From JAENVU01 sp963765075 (lineage in GTDB: Bacteria; Actinomycetota; Acidimicrobiia; IMCC26256; JAENVU01), in assembly GCA_963765075.1 (NCBI GenBank), contig CAVXVA010000003.1, positions 62,001 through 126,000 on the forward strand: a stretch of 64,000 nt of DNA, read 5' to 3'. This document shows, one piece after another, positions 9,439 to 19,869 of this stretch. The notes under the pieces were generated by a model that made no database searches, was not told the origin of the DNA, and worked only from the letters and a program-made list of their open reading frames with translations. Every line of letters begins with the position of its first letter. The stretch's first letter is position 1. A program made the position numbers and the translations under genes.

Positions 9439-9635
9439 ACGAGACCGTCCTCTTCGCGATCGGCACCGTCATCTTCTTCGCGGTCGCCACCGCCGTCTTC
9501 CTCTACGGACTCGCCGTCTTCCGCGAACTTCAGGACCGCGACGAGACCGACACCAGAAACTGGGACGCCGAACACCCCAGCGTCACCCAAGCGGTCGGCA
9601 ATCGGACCTCCGCGACTCCGACCGTGGCGGGGTAA
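9435..9635 (+). CDS. Small single-span membrane protein
   Basis: 66 aa with one transmembrane helix (about residues 5-27, LFAIGTVIFFAVATAVFLYGLAV is the hydrophobic stretch) and a charged, Thr-rich cytoplasmic or external tail. Its start overlaps the previous gene by 4 bp. The size and single N-terminal anchor are reminiscent of accessory subunits of membrane complexes. No family was recognised. Confidence 0.65.
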   Translation: MNETVLFAIGTVIFFAVATAVFLYGLAVFRELQDRDETDTRNWDAEHPSVTQAVGNRTSATPTVAG

Positions 9636-9644
9636 GGCTGGCCA

Positions 9645-10104
9645 TCAGCGACTCATACGTGACGAGTAATCCCACGACGAAACGACGAGCGCATCGATCC
9701 GGATGGCCACCTCATCGGCCACCCGCGATTGCAGCCACGATGCGAGTGGCGATTCCGAATCGTCGAGGTAACGGCCGATAAGACGCTCGAGCAGCCCGGC
9801 CGCAAGCCCGGCATCCATCGATGCAACGCCCCTCCCCCGCACACCCAGGTAGGGCGGATCGTCGCCGGCGATCTCGAAGCCACATCGAGGATCACTCCGA
9901 AGGCGCCGTGGCGACGACCGAATCTCGCTGGGTACAACACCACAGTGCCGATCCATCGAACAGAAACCACAACGACTGCACCATCGGCCCCACCGACCCG
10001 TGGGTCGCGAGCCGCATCGGGATCACGGTCGAATCGAGAAATCCCTGGATGTCGACGAAGTCCCAGGGGCCGGATCGGATTTCGACGGCCGTTGGCTGCT
10101 GCAT
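9645..10104 (-). CDS. PPOX-class flavoprotein (frameshifted)
   Basis: Pyridoxamine-phosphate-oxidase-fold protein, about 152 aa when repaired. The N-terminal part has the strand VIPMRLATHGSVGPMVQSLWF and the segment WCCTQRDSVV. After a one-base shift at about 9895-9910 the C-terminal part continues with RRLRSDPRCGFEIAGDDPPYLGVRGRG, the characteristic PPOX segment, and ends SSWDYSSRMSR. Convergent with the small membrane-gene operon, with 9 bp between. Likely FMN- or F420-binding; substrate unknown. Confidence 0.7.
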
Positions 10105-10295
10105 AGGCTCATCTTCGCAGAATGGCCATTGCGGGACTCGCCGCCACGCGTAGCCGGGCTCGAACACAACGAGACGCCGGCCGTGCTGGAGGACCGGGCA
10201 GGGTCCGCGACGCCAGATTGGCGACGTGAGCCCAACGAAGGTTTGACAGCGAAGACGAACTCATCTGAGCGATCGGACACGCGACCTGCAGCCTG

Positions 10296-10357
10296 ACCAG
10301 GCCCATCGTTGTGTTTCTGACAACGGGTGGACCTTTGGGGACGGCTTTCAAACCCTC
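10296..10357 (+). repeat. Dispersed repeat, copy A
   Basis: 62-bp sequence matching copy C (19138-19199) at roughly 53 of 62 positions by eye. It has a hairpin (CGTTGT-7 nt-ACAACG) followed by GTGGACCTTTGGGGACGG and CTTTCAAACCCTC. Shorter versions are at 13214-13244 and 19320-19339. It lies in the 353-bp gap before the large lipoprotein gene; apart from this repeat I see nothing in that gap. Confidence 0.7.
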
Positions 10358-10457
10358 GCCGAGCCTCCTGGAGATCAAGGCCGAAAGACTCTGATCGTCC
10401 CCTGCGGGAGCGAAGAGGCTTGGTGGAAGTGCGAACGCCGCGTCACGGGAGGCTGCT

Positions 10458-12794
10458 ATGGGTCTGCGCCGGTTGCAGTGGGTCTCGCTGGGGATTGCCG
10501 CCGGGTTGGCCACGTCAGGCTGTGCGTGGACGATTGCCTACCGAACCAACCCTGGCAAGGCGACGAGCCTGGTCCAGATTGTCGCGCCCGCGAATCACAC
10601 CGCGCTTCCTGCCAGCGGCACGGTTGCGGTGAACGTGCGGCTGTCCAGCAAGGTCGACCCCGCGACGTTCCGGGCGTCGCTGAGTACGGGGGTCCCGGCG
10701 CCGACGGTCGACGTGACGTCGCGGTTCCACGTCGGCAAGAGGTCCGCGACAGCGACATTCGCCGCTGCCGATCTGCAGCCCGGGATCACGGTGATCACCG
10801 CGTCGGCGCGGGGCCGGGGTCGAGACTCGAGGTCGCAGGCGGCGTCAGTGGCGCTGTCATGGGAGCCGGCGATCGACACGTCGCTCACGCCGCGCTGCGA
10901 ATTCCTCGGACAGTCGCGGTGCCTGCTGCCGTTCCCGAACGACTGGTTCACGGTCTCAGACGCGCGCACCGACACCGGGCGGCGCGTCCACCTCGACGCG
11001 GCGTCGACCCCTGCCAACGTGAACGGTGTCCACGTGGATCCTGCCGAGTGGAACCGCAACGACGGGTTCAGCCCCGCGATGCCGATCGTCGCGCACGTTC
11101 CCGGCGTCGACCTCCAGCGAACGGGCGCAGCTCCGATCATCGACATCGGCCGCTCACTCGCCCCTGACGCGCCGATCGTGCTCCTCGACGCGAACACAGG
11201 CACACGCTTTCCGTTCTTCGCCGAACTCGACGCCGACGCGACGAGCAACGCCGGCCAGGCATTGCTCATCCGCCCGGCGCGCAACCTCGACGAGGGGCAC
11301 CGGTACGTCGTGGCCTTCCGCCGCCTCGTCGACGGCGACGGCGCCGCGATCGCACCGAGTCGGGCGTTTGCCGTCTACCGCGACCTCATCCCCACGTTCC
11401 AGCCCGCGATCGAGGATCGCCGCGCGCACATGGAACAGCTCTTCGCCACGCTCTTGGCCGCCGGCGTCGGGCGTTCCGACCTCGTCCTCGCCTGGGACTT
11501 CACCGTCGCGAGTCAGCGCAGCCTCTCCGAGCGGCTCCTGCACATCCGCGACGACGCGTTCGCGGCGCTCGGCGGTGCGGTGCCGTCGTTCAGTGTCACG
11601 TCGATCGAGAACGATGTGAACACCAACGTGTACCGCCGCATCCGCGGCACCTTTCAAGTGCCTCTCTACCTCACGGACACCGGTGCTCCCGGCTCCCGCT
11701 TCAACTACGCGCCCGGTGCCGGACCCGACGGTCTGCCCGTACGCAACGGCACCTTTGCCGCCCCGTTCGTGTGTACCGTGCCGCGCAGCGTCACGGCCGA
11801 CGGTGCCGACCCGGTCACTCCCGGACGCCCAACGGTGACTGGCGGCAACCTGTTTGGGGACTGGGACGTCACCAAGAACGGCTACCCCTGGACGAACCAA
11901 TACGCCCGGACGCAGTGCGCGACTTCCTGGATCGGCCAGGTCAGCGAAGACCTCCCCATTGCCCTGGCCGCGCTCGCCGACCTGTCGCGCAGCCCGGAGC
12001 TCTACGACCGGGCGCAGCAGGGGGCGCTCAACGCCCTATTCCTCGCCCGCCTGATGCGGGACCCGCGAGGCTTCGCGGCGAACCCGGCGTTCCGGGCCGG
12101 CACGTCGCAGACCCCGGTGTTCGCGGGCGACGTCTACTACGAGGGTGGCAGCGCCGCGGCCAACTTTGGCGGGATCACGACGGCGGTGTCGACCGAGTGG
12201 ACCCGTGCCGTGCTCACTGTGCCGCCGATGAACTACAGCCTCCTCACGACCCGGTCGGTCAACTGGCAACCGTTCCAGCCCTATCGGAACGCGGCCTACC
12301 CCGACGACCTGGACCGCTCGTTCCTCTTGGCGCTCACCCAGATGCTCCAGGACCGCGCCGAGCCCACGGGCTACGCCGCGCACATGACCGAGCACCCCTA
12401 CCCGGGGACACCTGCCCACAAGGTACTGCTGACCGAAGCGTTCGGCGACCGCCAGGTTGCCAACATCGCGACCGAGAACTGGGCGCGCACCATCGGCGCG
12501 CACGTCTGGCGACCCTTCCTCGCCGACGGGCGCACTCCCGACGTCGACCCGGCGTGGGGGCTCCCCGCAGTGCCGGGAACACCCTTCGATGGGTCAGTGC
12601 TCGTGATGTGGGACTTCGGCGGTCCGGCACCACCACCCGAGAACCTGCCACCGCCGTCGATCACACCCGACCCGCACGGCGGTCCGAACTCAGAGCCACG
12701 AGCGTGGCAAGTGTGGTCCGACTTCATGCACCCCGACGGCGCGTTCGTCGACTGGTGCGGGGGCGGCCCCTGCCAGAGCAACGCGCTCGGCTGA
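10458..12794 (+). CDS. Large secreted lipoprotein, alpha/beta-hydrolase-like
   Basis: 778 aa with an N-terminal signal (RR, hydrophobic core, then Cys at about residue 22, possible lipobox) and GGGAGG before the ATG. After an Ig-like N-terminal region (about 40-140) comes PFPNDWFTV, recalling the N-terminus of the bacterial virulence-factor lipase group. The segment VYYEGGSAAANFGGITTAVS, then AVLTVPPMNYSLLTTRSV, sits where I recall related hydrolases having a GxSxG elbow, which here is altered. The C-terminus is Pro-rich with paired cysteines near the end (WCGGGPCQ). Probably exported and surface bound. Enzymatic activity is uncertain. Confidence 0.65.
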   Translation: MGLRRLQWVSLGIAAGLATSGCAWTIAYRTNPGKATSLVQIVAPANHTALPASGTVAVNVRLSSKVDPATFRASLSTGVPAPTVDVTSRFHVGKRSATATFAAADLQPGITVITASARGRGRDSRSQAASVALSWEPAIDTSLTPRCEFLGQSRCLLPFPNDWFTVSDARTDTGRRVHLDAASTPANVNGVHVDPAEWNRNDGFSPAMPIVAHVPGVDLQRTGAAPIIDIGRSLAPDAPIVLLDANTGTRFPFFAELDADATSNAGQALLIRPARNLDEGHRYVVAFRRLVDGDGAAIAPSRAFAVYRDLIPTFQPAIEDRRAHMEQLFATLLAAGVGRSDLVLAWDFTVASQRSLSERLLHIRDDAFAALGGAVPSFSVTSIENDVNTNVYRRIRGTFQVPLYLTDTGAPGSRFNYAPGAGPDGLPVRNGTFAAPFVCTVPRSVTADGADPVTPGRPTVTGGNLFGDWDVTKNGYPWTNQYARTQCATSWIGQVSEDLPIALAALADLSRSPELYDRAQQGALNALFLARLMRDPRGFAANPAFRAGTSQTPVFAGDVYYEGGSAAANFGGITTAVSTEWTRAVLTVPPMNYSLLTTRSVNWQPFQPYRNAAYPDDLDRSFLLALTQMLQDRAEPTGYAAHMTEHPYPGTPAHKVLLTEAFGDRQVANIATENWARTIGAHVWRPFLADGRTPDVDPAWGLPAVPGTPFDGSVLVMWDFGGPAPPPENLPPPSITPDPHGGPNSEPRAWQVWSDFMHPDGAFVDWCGGGPCQSNALG

Positions 12795-13441
12795 GCGAAC
12801 GGCCGGTATCGACGTGCGAACTCACCTGTCGTCGCATCACCCCGCAACATCCGGGCGGCTGGCGTATCTGACCAGAGGAAGCGTGTTGGCGGTCGCGAGA
12901 TTGAGATGAAGTGTTTGGGATGTCCCGTAGTCGAGCGGGCTCGTCGAAGGGCAGGCCGTCCGATGTCCAAGGTTGCGGATGCTCCACTGCTCGTCGACGA
13001 CACGTTCAATGTCACCGGGGAACTCGCCGAACCTTTCGCCATCCTGCTCTCCGACGAAGTTCAGGAGGCAGCCAGCCAACACGCCGAACAGCGTCGCTGT
13101 CCGACAACAGGACTGGACCTCGAACGAAACCGACTGGACGAACCGGAACTCGCACTCGCTGGCGTCACCTCAAGTTCGAGCAGTTAGGTCAAGGGTTTGA
13201 ATAAGAAGACGATGGTGGACCTTTGGGGACGGCTTTCAAATCCCGAGCTCCGCCAAGCGGGAACGCCGATCCGACCCCGCCGAGGTCGGCACCGCTGATT
13301 CGAGCCGACGGATGACCAGGTGGCGGAAGAGAGCTCGAAACCACTGACAGTGCAGCGGCGATGGACTTCCGGTACCTACACCGTTGGAATGAGGCCGCAA
13401 CCTACCGTCGATTCAACGGTCGCGTTCGTCGAGGTCCGAGT
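12795..13441. other. Gene-poor stretch
   Basis: 647 bp between convergent genes. Apart from repeat copy B with its deleted HTH-gene remnant (13214-13298), I see no convincing coding region. Short open frames exist on both strands, but none has a ribosome site or recognisable family. Confidence 0.5.
13214..13298 (+). repeat. Dispersed repeat copy B fused to a deleted double-HTH gene remnant
   Basis: The core GTGGACCTTTGGGGACGGCT plus TTCAAATCCC (13215-13244) is joined directly to a 54-bp segment ending in TGA at 13296-13298. That segment aligns without gaps to the last 54 bp of the HTH gene at 19340-19660 (ELRQAGTPIRPRRGRHR versus ELRRAGTGIRQRRGWCR). It is therefore the two ends of that gene with its interior lost. 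Confidence 0.7.
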
Positions 13442-16400
13442 TCAGCCGAGCCGCTCGCGGGATTTGACGGCGCGTCGTTCTACCGTCCCGTACCCGTGCA
13501 CCGTCGCGGCATCGAGCGCGCGTCCGAGTAGCGCTCGCGTCTGCTCGAGGTCGCCGGCCTTACCCCGGCGGGCCAACAGATCCGCCCATGACAGATCGGT
13601 GCGGGCACCGAAGTACCGCGCCCCCATCCGGCGACACATTGCCGATGACTGCGTGAAGTACCGATCGGCGTCGTCGAATCGTTCGAGCACCGTCGCCAGC
13701 CCGCCGAGAAAGTGGCACACCGGTCCGTCGGCCGTCACCCCACCGATGGTCGAAACCTGCGCGGACCAGGGCGCGAGGTTTTGGAGGAGGGGCTCGGCGA
13801 ACTGTGGTGCCCGACACTGGATGGCGGCCTCGGCGTAGTCGCACATCCCGCTGAGCCACGACAGGTCTTGGGGAAGATCGAAGTCGGAGGCGGCGAATTT
13901 CTCGAGCAGCTCGCGTGCCTCCTCCTCGCGATCGGACTCGACGTAGGACATCGCCAGCTTGGCGACGAAACCGGGCAAGCCGGGATTGTCGGCAACGCTC
14001 TGCTCGATGAGCGGCAGGAGGTTCGCAAGGTTGCCGCGCTGGAGCTCGACCATCATGAGTTGCACGCCGAAGAACACGGCTGCGTCGGGTTCGCCACCGT
14101 CGGTTCCGATCTGGAGCGCGAGCAGGGCCAGCCGTTCGGCCTCGGCCGGGTCACCGGCCAGCTGCGCTCGCCAACACCGATTGAACGCGTAGGTCCAACG
14201 CAATGACGGTTGATCCAACTGCTCGGCCACCGAAATCTCGATGGCGTGGCAGCGGTCGACCTCGTCGAGGTCACCGGCCCGCGCCGCGTCGGCGGCGCGG
14301 CTGACCGCAGCGTGGTACCGCAGCACAGGATCACCGAGCCGAACCGCGCGCTCGAGGGCATCGGCGGTGCGGGACAAGGACTCCTCGAGCGACGACGGCA
14401 CGAGGAGTGGGAACGAGATGTAGTTGGAGACGCGAACGACCGTGGTGTCGTCGTCCGACGCCCGAGCGATCGCGATCGCCTCGCGCGCCAACGCCTCCCG
14501 GCGATCGAGAGGACTGCCGTAGGAGAGCTCCGCACACAGGATGGCGAGCGCGAGGGCGCGATCGGGCTCGTCCTCGCTCAGCCGCGGGAGCAACTGCTCC
14601 AAAACGTCGACCTTTGCGGTGTCGATCACACCGACCGAGCTCGTCCATCCTCGATTGTTCGCGAGGACCGCGGCAATGAGCCGCTTGGTGTCGCCGATCA
14701 GGAGCGCCTGGCGGGCGGCATCGAGCAGCGTCTCGCGGAAGGCAGGATCACCCGTCTGGCGTTGCGCGGTGCCGAGACCGATCGCGATGTCGAGGCGGAG
14801 GACCGGGTCGACATCGTCGAGCGGCTCCGACAGACAGAGCGCGTCGACGAAGTACCGCAACGCCTCGGCGGGAGCGAGTGCAGCCAGCGCCGCGTCGGCG
14901 GCGAGATGCGCATACGTGATGGCCTTCGGCGCGTCCTCCGCCTCACCGGTATTCGCCCAGTGGCGAGCCAGCTCCGCGACCCGCCCGGTGGGTCGGCCAC
15001 CGTCGAGCTCCTCCAACGCCTGCGCCACCTGGCGGTGCGCGCGAGCGCGCCGGGTCGCACCGATGTCCTGGTAGAGCGTGTGCTGGATCAGTGCGTGGGC
15101 GAAGTTGTAGCTCCCGACCACCCCACCCTCACGAACCAGCGAGACCGCCGTCGCGGCCTCGAGCAGATCGAGCAGGTCGTCCTCGGGCTGCGCGGTCGAC
15201 TTCGCCAAGAGGGCGAGGTCGAAGTCACGGCCGATGACCGCCGCGACCGACAGCAGGCGCGACGCCTCGCGTCCGAGACGACCGACGCGTGCGCCGATGA
15301 CCTCACGGACGCTGTTGGGCAACGCCAACGGTCCGGACGCCGTCCCGGAACCCCAGCGCCCGCTCTCATCCTTCGCGACCGCACCCGTCTCCGCCAGGTG
15401 ACGGATGAGCTCTCGGACGAAAAAGGGGTTCCCGTCGGTCTCGCGCGCGATGGCGTGCGCGACCTCGACCGAGGCTTCGTCGAGGGCGTGACCGGCGACG
15501 GCCTCGAGGAGCGAGACGACGTCGTCGTCGTCCAGCCCGACGAGCTCGACGCGCTGCACACCCGACATCCGATGCAGGGCGGCGAGCGTGTCGAGGAGCG
15601 CTGGCGCCTGGTTCAGCTCGCTGTCACGGAAAGCGCCGAGGAGGAGCACCGCGGGAATCTGCTGCGACGCCGCGAGATGGCGCAGCAGGCCGAGACTCCC
15701 GGTGTCGGCCCATTGCAGGTCGTCGAACACGACCAGTACCGGACGCTCGGCCGAATACGACGCGAGGAACCCCACGACCGCAGAGAACAGGACGAACCGC
15801 TCGGTGTCGGCGTCCCGGGTACTGGCCTCCGGGAGATCGCGAATCCGGCTCGCCAGGACGGGCGCGATCGAGCGCGAGCGCGGAGCCGTGTTCTTCGACA
15901 TGCGCGTGTAGCAAGTCCTCGGGTGCGTACGTGACGAGATGGGTGATGGCCTCCGCGAAAAGCTGGTACGGCGCGACCACGTCTTCCTCGCAGTGCCCGA
16001 ACGTGACGGTGGTGTCGTGACCGAATGCAGCGCGCGCGGCTTCTCCGAGCAGCGTCGTCTTGCCCAAACCCGCCTCCCCGGAGACGAGGAGGACCTCTCG
16101 CCCGCTCCGGCGGTGGACCCGGAGCCGCGCCGCGGCCACGGTCTCGAGGTCGGCGGTTCGGCCGACGAGTCCCTCGGACGGACGCAGCGAGAGTCGTTCG
16201 GGCAGTGGGACCTGAGGACTCGACGCGATCGGGAGCGGCTTCCACACCACTTTGATGGCGTCGACCGGATTCGGGAGGCCTTTTAGGTCGATGGCGCCAA
16301 GGGGACGGCACTCGTGGCGGGAACGGCGGCCGGCCGTCAGCTGCACGACGAGGGCGGCCCTGATTTCACCACCCGAGCAGGTCGCGCACAGGCGCGCGGC

Positions 16401-16745
16401 CTCGACGACCGGATCGCCGAAGTAGTCGTCCTCTTCGTGGGTGACCTCGCCTCCACTGAGCCCGACCCGGATCTCGACCCGGTGGGGGTGATCCCGGTTG
16501 TCGCGATCGGCGCCTTGCTGCATCGCGACCGCGCACGACAGCGCGTCCGACGCGGAATGGAAGACCACCATCAGACCGTCGCCGAGGTTCTTGACCTCTG
16601 CCCCACCGGTCTCCGCGATGGCTTGGCGCATCGTGGCGAAGATCCGGCGCCGGACGTCGTCGGCGGCTTCGGCCGAGACGGACTGGGAGAGCTCTGTGGA
16701 CCCGACGACGTCGGTGAACAGCACCGCGACGTTCTGCGTGGTCAC
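13442..16745 (-). CDS. Class III cyclase-domain/AAA ATPase/TPR regulator (frameshifted)
   Basis: About 1,100 aa when repaired. The N-terminal nucleotide cyclase domain has metal Asp D12 (FTDVVGST) and D56 (KNLGDGLMVVF), but at the transition-state Asn position the motif is DPVVEAARL (E115). The AAA/NTPase Walker A is GEAGLGKTTL and Walker B is VLVVFDDLQWAD, followed by a long helical repeat region. A one-base shift at about 15876 joins VEEHGSAL to RSRSIAPVLASRI. The GTG start at 16745 follows GAGGGGG. Divergent from the FAD oxidoreductase at 16895. Probably a signal-responsive regulator with weak or no cyclase activity. Confidence 0.8.
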
Positions 16746-16894
16746 AAGGCTGCCCCCTCGGTCATGAGCGACGACAGGGTAACGTGAGCTGCGCCTCCGG
16801 CGCCCGTCGAGGCCGGGTTCGGAGCGCGGTGCGTCCCGAGCATCACGCGCTTCGGGTGTGGAATGCTCGACGCCCCGAAGGGCAGGAGGTTCCC

Positions 16895-19076
16895 GTGGCG
16901 GACCAGGGTGAGACGGCTCGATCGACGAGCCGCCAGAAGGTGGCGATCCTCGGCGGTGGCATGGCCGGGCTCACCACCGCGATCGAGCTGACCGCGACGC
17001 CCGCCTTGCGCGCGGCATGGGACGTCACGATCTACCAACTCGGCTGGCGGCTCGGCGGCAAATGCGCGACGGGTCGCAACCACGCCGTTGCCGATCGGAT
17101 CCAGGAGCACGGACTCCACCTCTGGTTCGGCGGATACGACAACACGTTCGCGATGTTGGGCGCGTGCTACGAGGAGCTCGATCGCCCGCCCGGGACGAAG
17201 CTGCGCACGATCGAAGACGCCTTCGAGCCGCTCGACATCGGCGTGTTGTACGACGATTACGGCGGCCGGTGGAGCAACACCGTCAACGACATGCCACCGA
17301 ACGTGGATCGACCCGGTACCCCCGGGGAACGCCCGATCGTCTTCGACATCATCGAGAACTGCGTGGACCAAGTCGTCCAGTGGCTCGAATCCCACCTCGG
17401 ACCACCCACCCACGCGCCGCTCCAACCCGAGCACCTTGCCACGCTCCCATCGTGGTTGCACACGCCGCTCCGGACGGTCGGCGACGAGCTGCACTGGTTC
17501 GGCAACCACGTGGAGTCGGGCCTCCTCCACGCCGCCAAGGCACTCACCGCACGTCACGCGGACGCAGGTGAACCGCTCGGTGATGATCAAGGGGTGGTGG
17601 CCAAGCTGCTCGCCCTCTTTCGGGGCTGGCTGTGGGAGCACCGAGCGAAGGACCACCTGGACGACGACGCCACCCGCCACGCCTTCACCAAGTCCGACAC
17701 ATTTCTGACCATCGTCATCGGGATCTTGGACGACGACCTGCTCAACCGCGGGTTCGACGCGGTCAACAACGTCGAGTTCCACCGCGTGGCTCACGACGAA
17801 CGGTGCGCAAGCCGTGACGCTCGACGGACCGCTCGTCCGCTCGTTCTACAGCCAGGTGTTCGCGCCAAACCTCGGACCGTCGGTGCTCGATCTCGACGCG
17901 GGCAAGGTGTGGAACACGGCCGATCATCCGGGTGAGCTCGCCGCCGGCATCACCGCGCTGGTGGCGATCGGCGAATACCTCGCGTACCGGGGCGCGGTGC
18001 TGTGGAAGCCCACGGCCGGCTTCGCAGAGGCCGTGGTCAGCCCCATGTACGACGTGCTTCTCGCACGGGGCGTGACGGTCGAGTTCTTCCAGCGAGTCGA
18101 CTCACTCGGCTTGTCGTCCGATCGCTCCAATGTCGAGACGATTGCGATGACGCTCCAGGTGGCCCAGGCCGGCGACGGGTCCTACGCCCCGAGGACGACG
18201 GTGAACGGCATCGAGTGCTGGCCGAGCGAGCCGTTCTGGAATCAACTCGCCGGCGGATCTGTCCTCCAGAACGAGGGTGTCGACTTCGAATGCGGAGAGG
18301 TCGATCCGCGCACGACGCAGACCCGGACGCTGACGGCCCGGGAGGACTTCGATTTCGTGGTCCTCGCGATCTCGGCGGCCGCGCTGCCGCCCATCTGCCG
18401 CGAGCTCCTAGCCGACGAGCACAATCCGCGGTTCACCGCGATGTTGGCGAACACGCACACGGTCATGACGCAGGCGTTCCAGGTCTGGTCCAACCGATCG
18501 GCGGAGCAACTCCAATGGGCGTATCCCGAGGCCGTCGCGTCGGCGTTCACGGAACCCCTCGACACCTATTGCGACATGACCGAATTGAAGGACCAGGAAT
18601 CGTGGCAGCCAAGCGACGGGGTGCAGTCGATCGGCTACTTCTGCGGCGTGTTGTTCGACACCGACGACAACTCACCCGCGGCCGCCACCCAGCGCGCCCA
18701 CGACGGCGCGCTCGAGTACCTCGGCCAGCACATGACAACCCAATGGCCGGGCGCGGTCGATCCGGCGACCGGTGGGTTCGACTGGTCGGTCCTCGTTGAC
18801 CGAAGCGATGGGGTGGGCCCCGCCCGCCTCGGTGCACAGTTCGTACGCGCGAACTTCGAGCTGACCGAACGGTACGTGCAAACGCCTCCGAACTCGATCC
18901 AGTTCCGGTTGGGTGCCGACGAAAGCGGCTACCCCAACCTGAAGTTGGCGGGTGATTGGACGCGGAACGGCTTGAACCTCGGCAGCGTGGAAGCGACCGT
19001 GATGAGCGGGATGTTGGCGTCGAGGGCGATCTGCGGGTCGCCTGCCACAATGGCCCGCGAGGGGGAGCTCTACTGA
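16895..19076 (+). CDS. FAD-dependent oxidoreductase, phytoene-desaturase-like (frameshifted)
   Basis: About 726 aa when repaired. The N-terminal FAD-binding fingerprint is KVAILGGGMAGLTTAIEL, then RLGGKCATGR and the segment EHGLHLWFGGYDN seen in amine-oxidase/phytoene-desaturase-like flavoproteins. The C-terminal FAD contact is NLKLAGDWTRNGLNLGSVEATVMSG. A single extra G at about 17785 moves from EFHR to WLTTNGAQAVTLDG. The GTG start at 16895 has AGGAGG 6 bp upstream. Divergent from a cyclase-ATPase regulator. A hairpin terminator follows at once. Substrate unknown; a lipid or isoprenoid desaturase or dehydroxylase is plausible. Confidence 0.8.
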
Positions 19077-19107
19077 ACGCAGCGAGCTGTACGGGCTCGC
19101 TGCGTTC
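19075..19107 (+). terminator. Terminator-like hairpin after FAD oxidoreductase
   Basis: GAACGCAGCGAGC, 7-nt loop, GCTCGCTGCGTTC: a perfect 13-bp stem starting inside the stop codon. No T-run follows, only CTGTAGG. Confidence 0.6.
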
Positions 19108-19137
19108 CTGTAGGTGCCGGGCTGTCGCGCCCCCGGT

Positions 19138-19199
19138 ACCAGGCCGAACGTTGCATTTCTGACAACGAGTGGACCTTTGGCGTCGGCTTTCAAACCCTC
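19138..19199 (+). repeat. Dispersed repeat, copy C
   Basis: Near match to copy A, including the hairpin (CGTTG-9 nt-CAACG) and GTGGACCTTTGGCGTCGG then CTTTCAAACCCTC. It is 120 bp upstream of copy D, which abuts the HTH gene. Confidence 0.7.
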
Positions 19200-19319
19200 A
19201 CGAGATCGTCGAAACCCTTACGAGACAGGGATCACGTTCATCGAGACGCTCGCGTGAGACGCCCCGCGATGGGCCGAATCGGGCCTCAGACCCATCCGTG
19301 GACGAAGCGCCGGACGAAA

Positions 19320-19339
19320 GGGGACGGCTTTCAAACCCT
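19320..19339 (+). repeat. Dispersed repeat, copy D (short core)
   Basis: GGGGACGGCTTTCAAACCCT, the 20-bp core shared with copies A-C, placed directly before the GTG start of the double-HTH gene. Confidence 0.65.
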
Positions 19340-19660
19340 GTGCAGCGACGGCTCCCCCGAGTTGAAATCGAACAGCTGATCCACCGGTACCGCGAGGGCG
19401 CATCGATTGACGCGCTCGCTCGTCGGTACCAAGTGCACCGGACCACCGTCATCGACCAGCTCGACCAAGCCGGCATTGCCCGACGGCGCGTGGTCCGCAA
19501 GATGAACGACCAATCGGTCGCCCGCGCTGCCGCGCGGTACGAGCAGGGCGCCTCGCTCGCGGTGGTCGCGAGCGAGTTCGGCGTGCACCAACGAACCCTG
19601 GCGAGAGAGCTCCGCCGAGCAGGGACAGGAATTCGACAGCGCCGAGGTTGGTGCCGCTGA
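19340..19660 (+). CDS. Small double helix-turn-helix protein
   Basis: 106 aa, basic. Two resolvase-type HTH units are visible: YREGASIDALARRYQVHRTT around residues 14-33 and YEQGASLAVVASEFGVHQRT around 60-79. Each is the trihelical form found at the C-terminus of serine recombinases and in some small orphan actinobacterial DNA-binding proteins. An alternative GTG at 19169 would add 57 residues and include copy C, but the conserved part begins at VQRRL. No recombinase catalytic domain is present. The gene is the core of the dispersed repeat family (copies A-D), so a mobile or formerly mobile origin is plausible. Confidence 0.7.
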   Translation: MQRRLPRVEIEQLIHRYREGASIDALARRYQVHRTTVIDQLDQAGIARRRVVRKMNDQSVARAAARYEQGASLAVVASEFGVHQRTLARELRRAGTGIRQRRGWCR

Positions 19661-19869
19661 CAGTCAGCAGCCGCGCTGGGCTGCGACTCGAGCGCGGCGG
19701 AGGTAGGCCGTGCTGGTACCTCGGGGAGCCGGCGCGGGGTCTCCACCGCGTTGTGGGGATGAGGTGCGGGTTCGTCGATGAGCAGCAGTCCACCTGCGGG
19801 TCGGGACGTTGTAGCCGGGGCTCCGTTTGGCCGAGCCCTTGAGGGGTAGTTCGTCGGTGCGTGCGGTTG

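Noticed and set aside
12906..13187. 93-aa open frame in the gap before repeat B
   Set aside because: No ribosome site, no family resemblance, and competing frames of equal length on both strands.
14210..15934. 574-aa open frame antisense to the cyclase-ATPase gene
   Set aside because: Arg/Asp-rich shadow without motifs or a ribosome site; the minus strand encodes Walker motifs and TPR helices.
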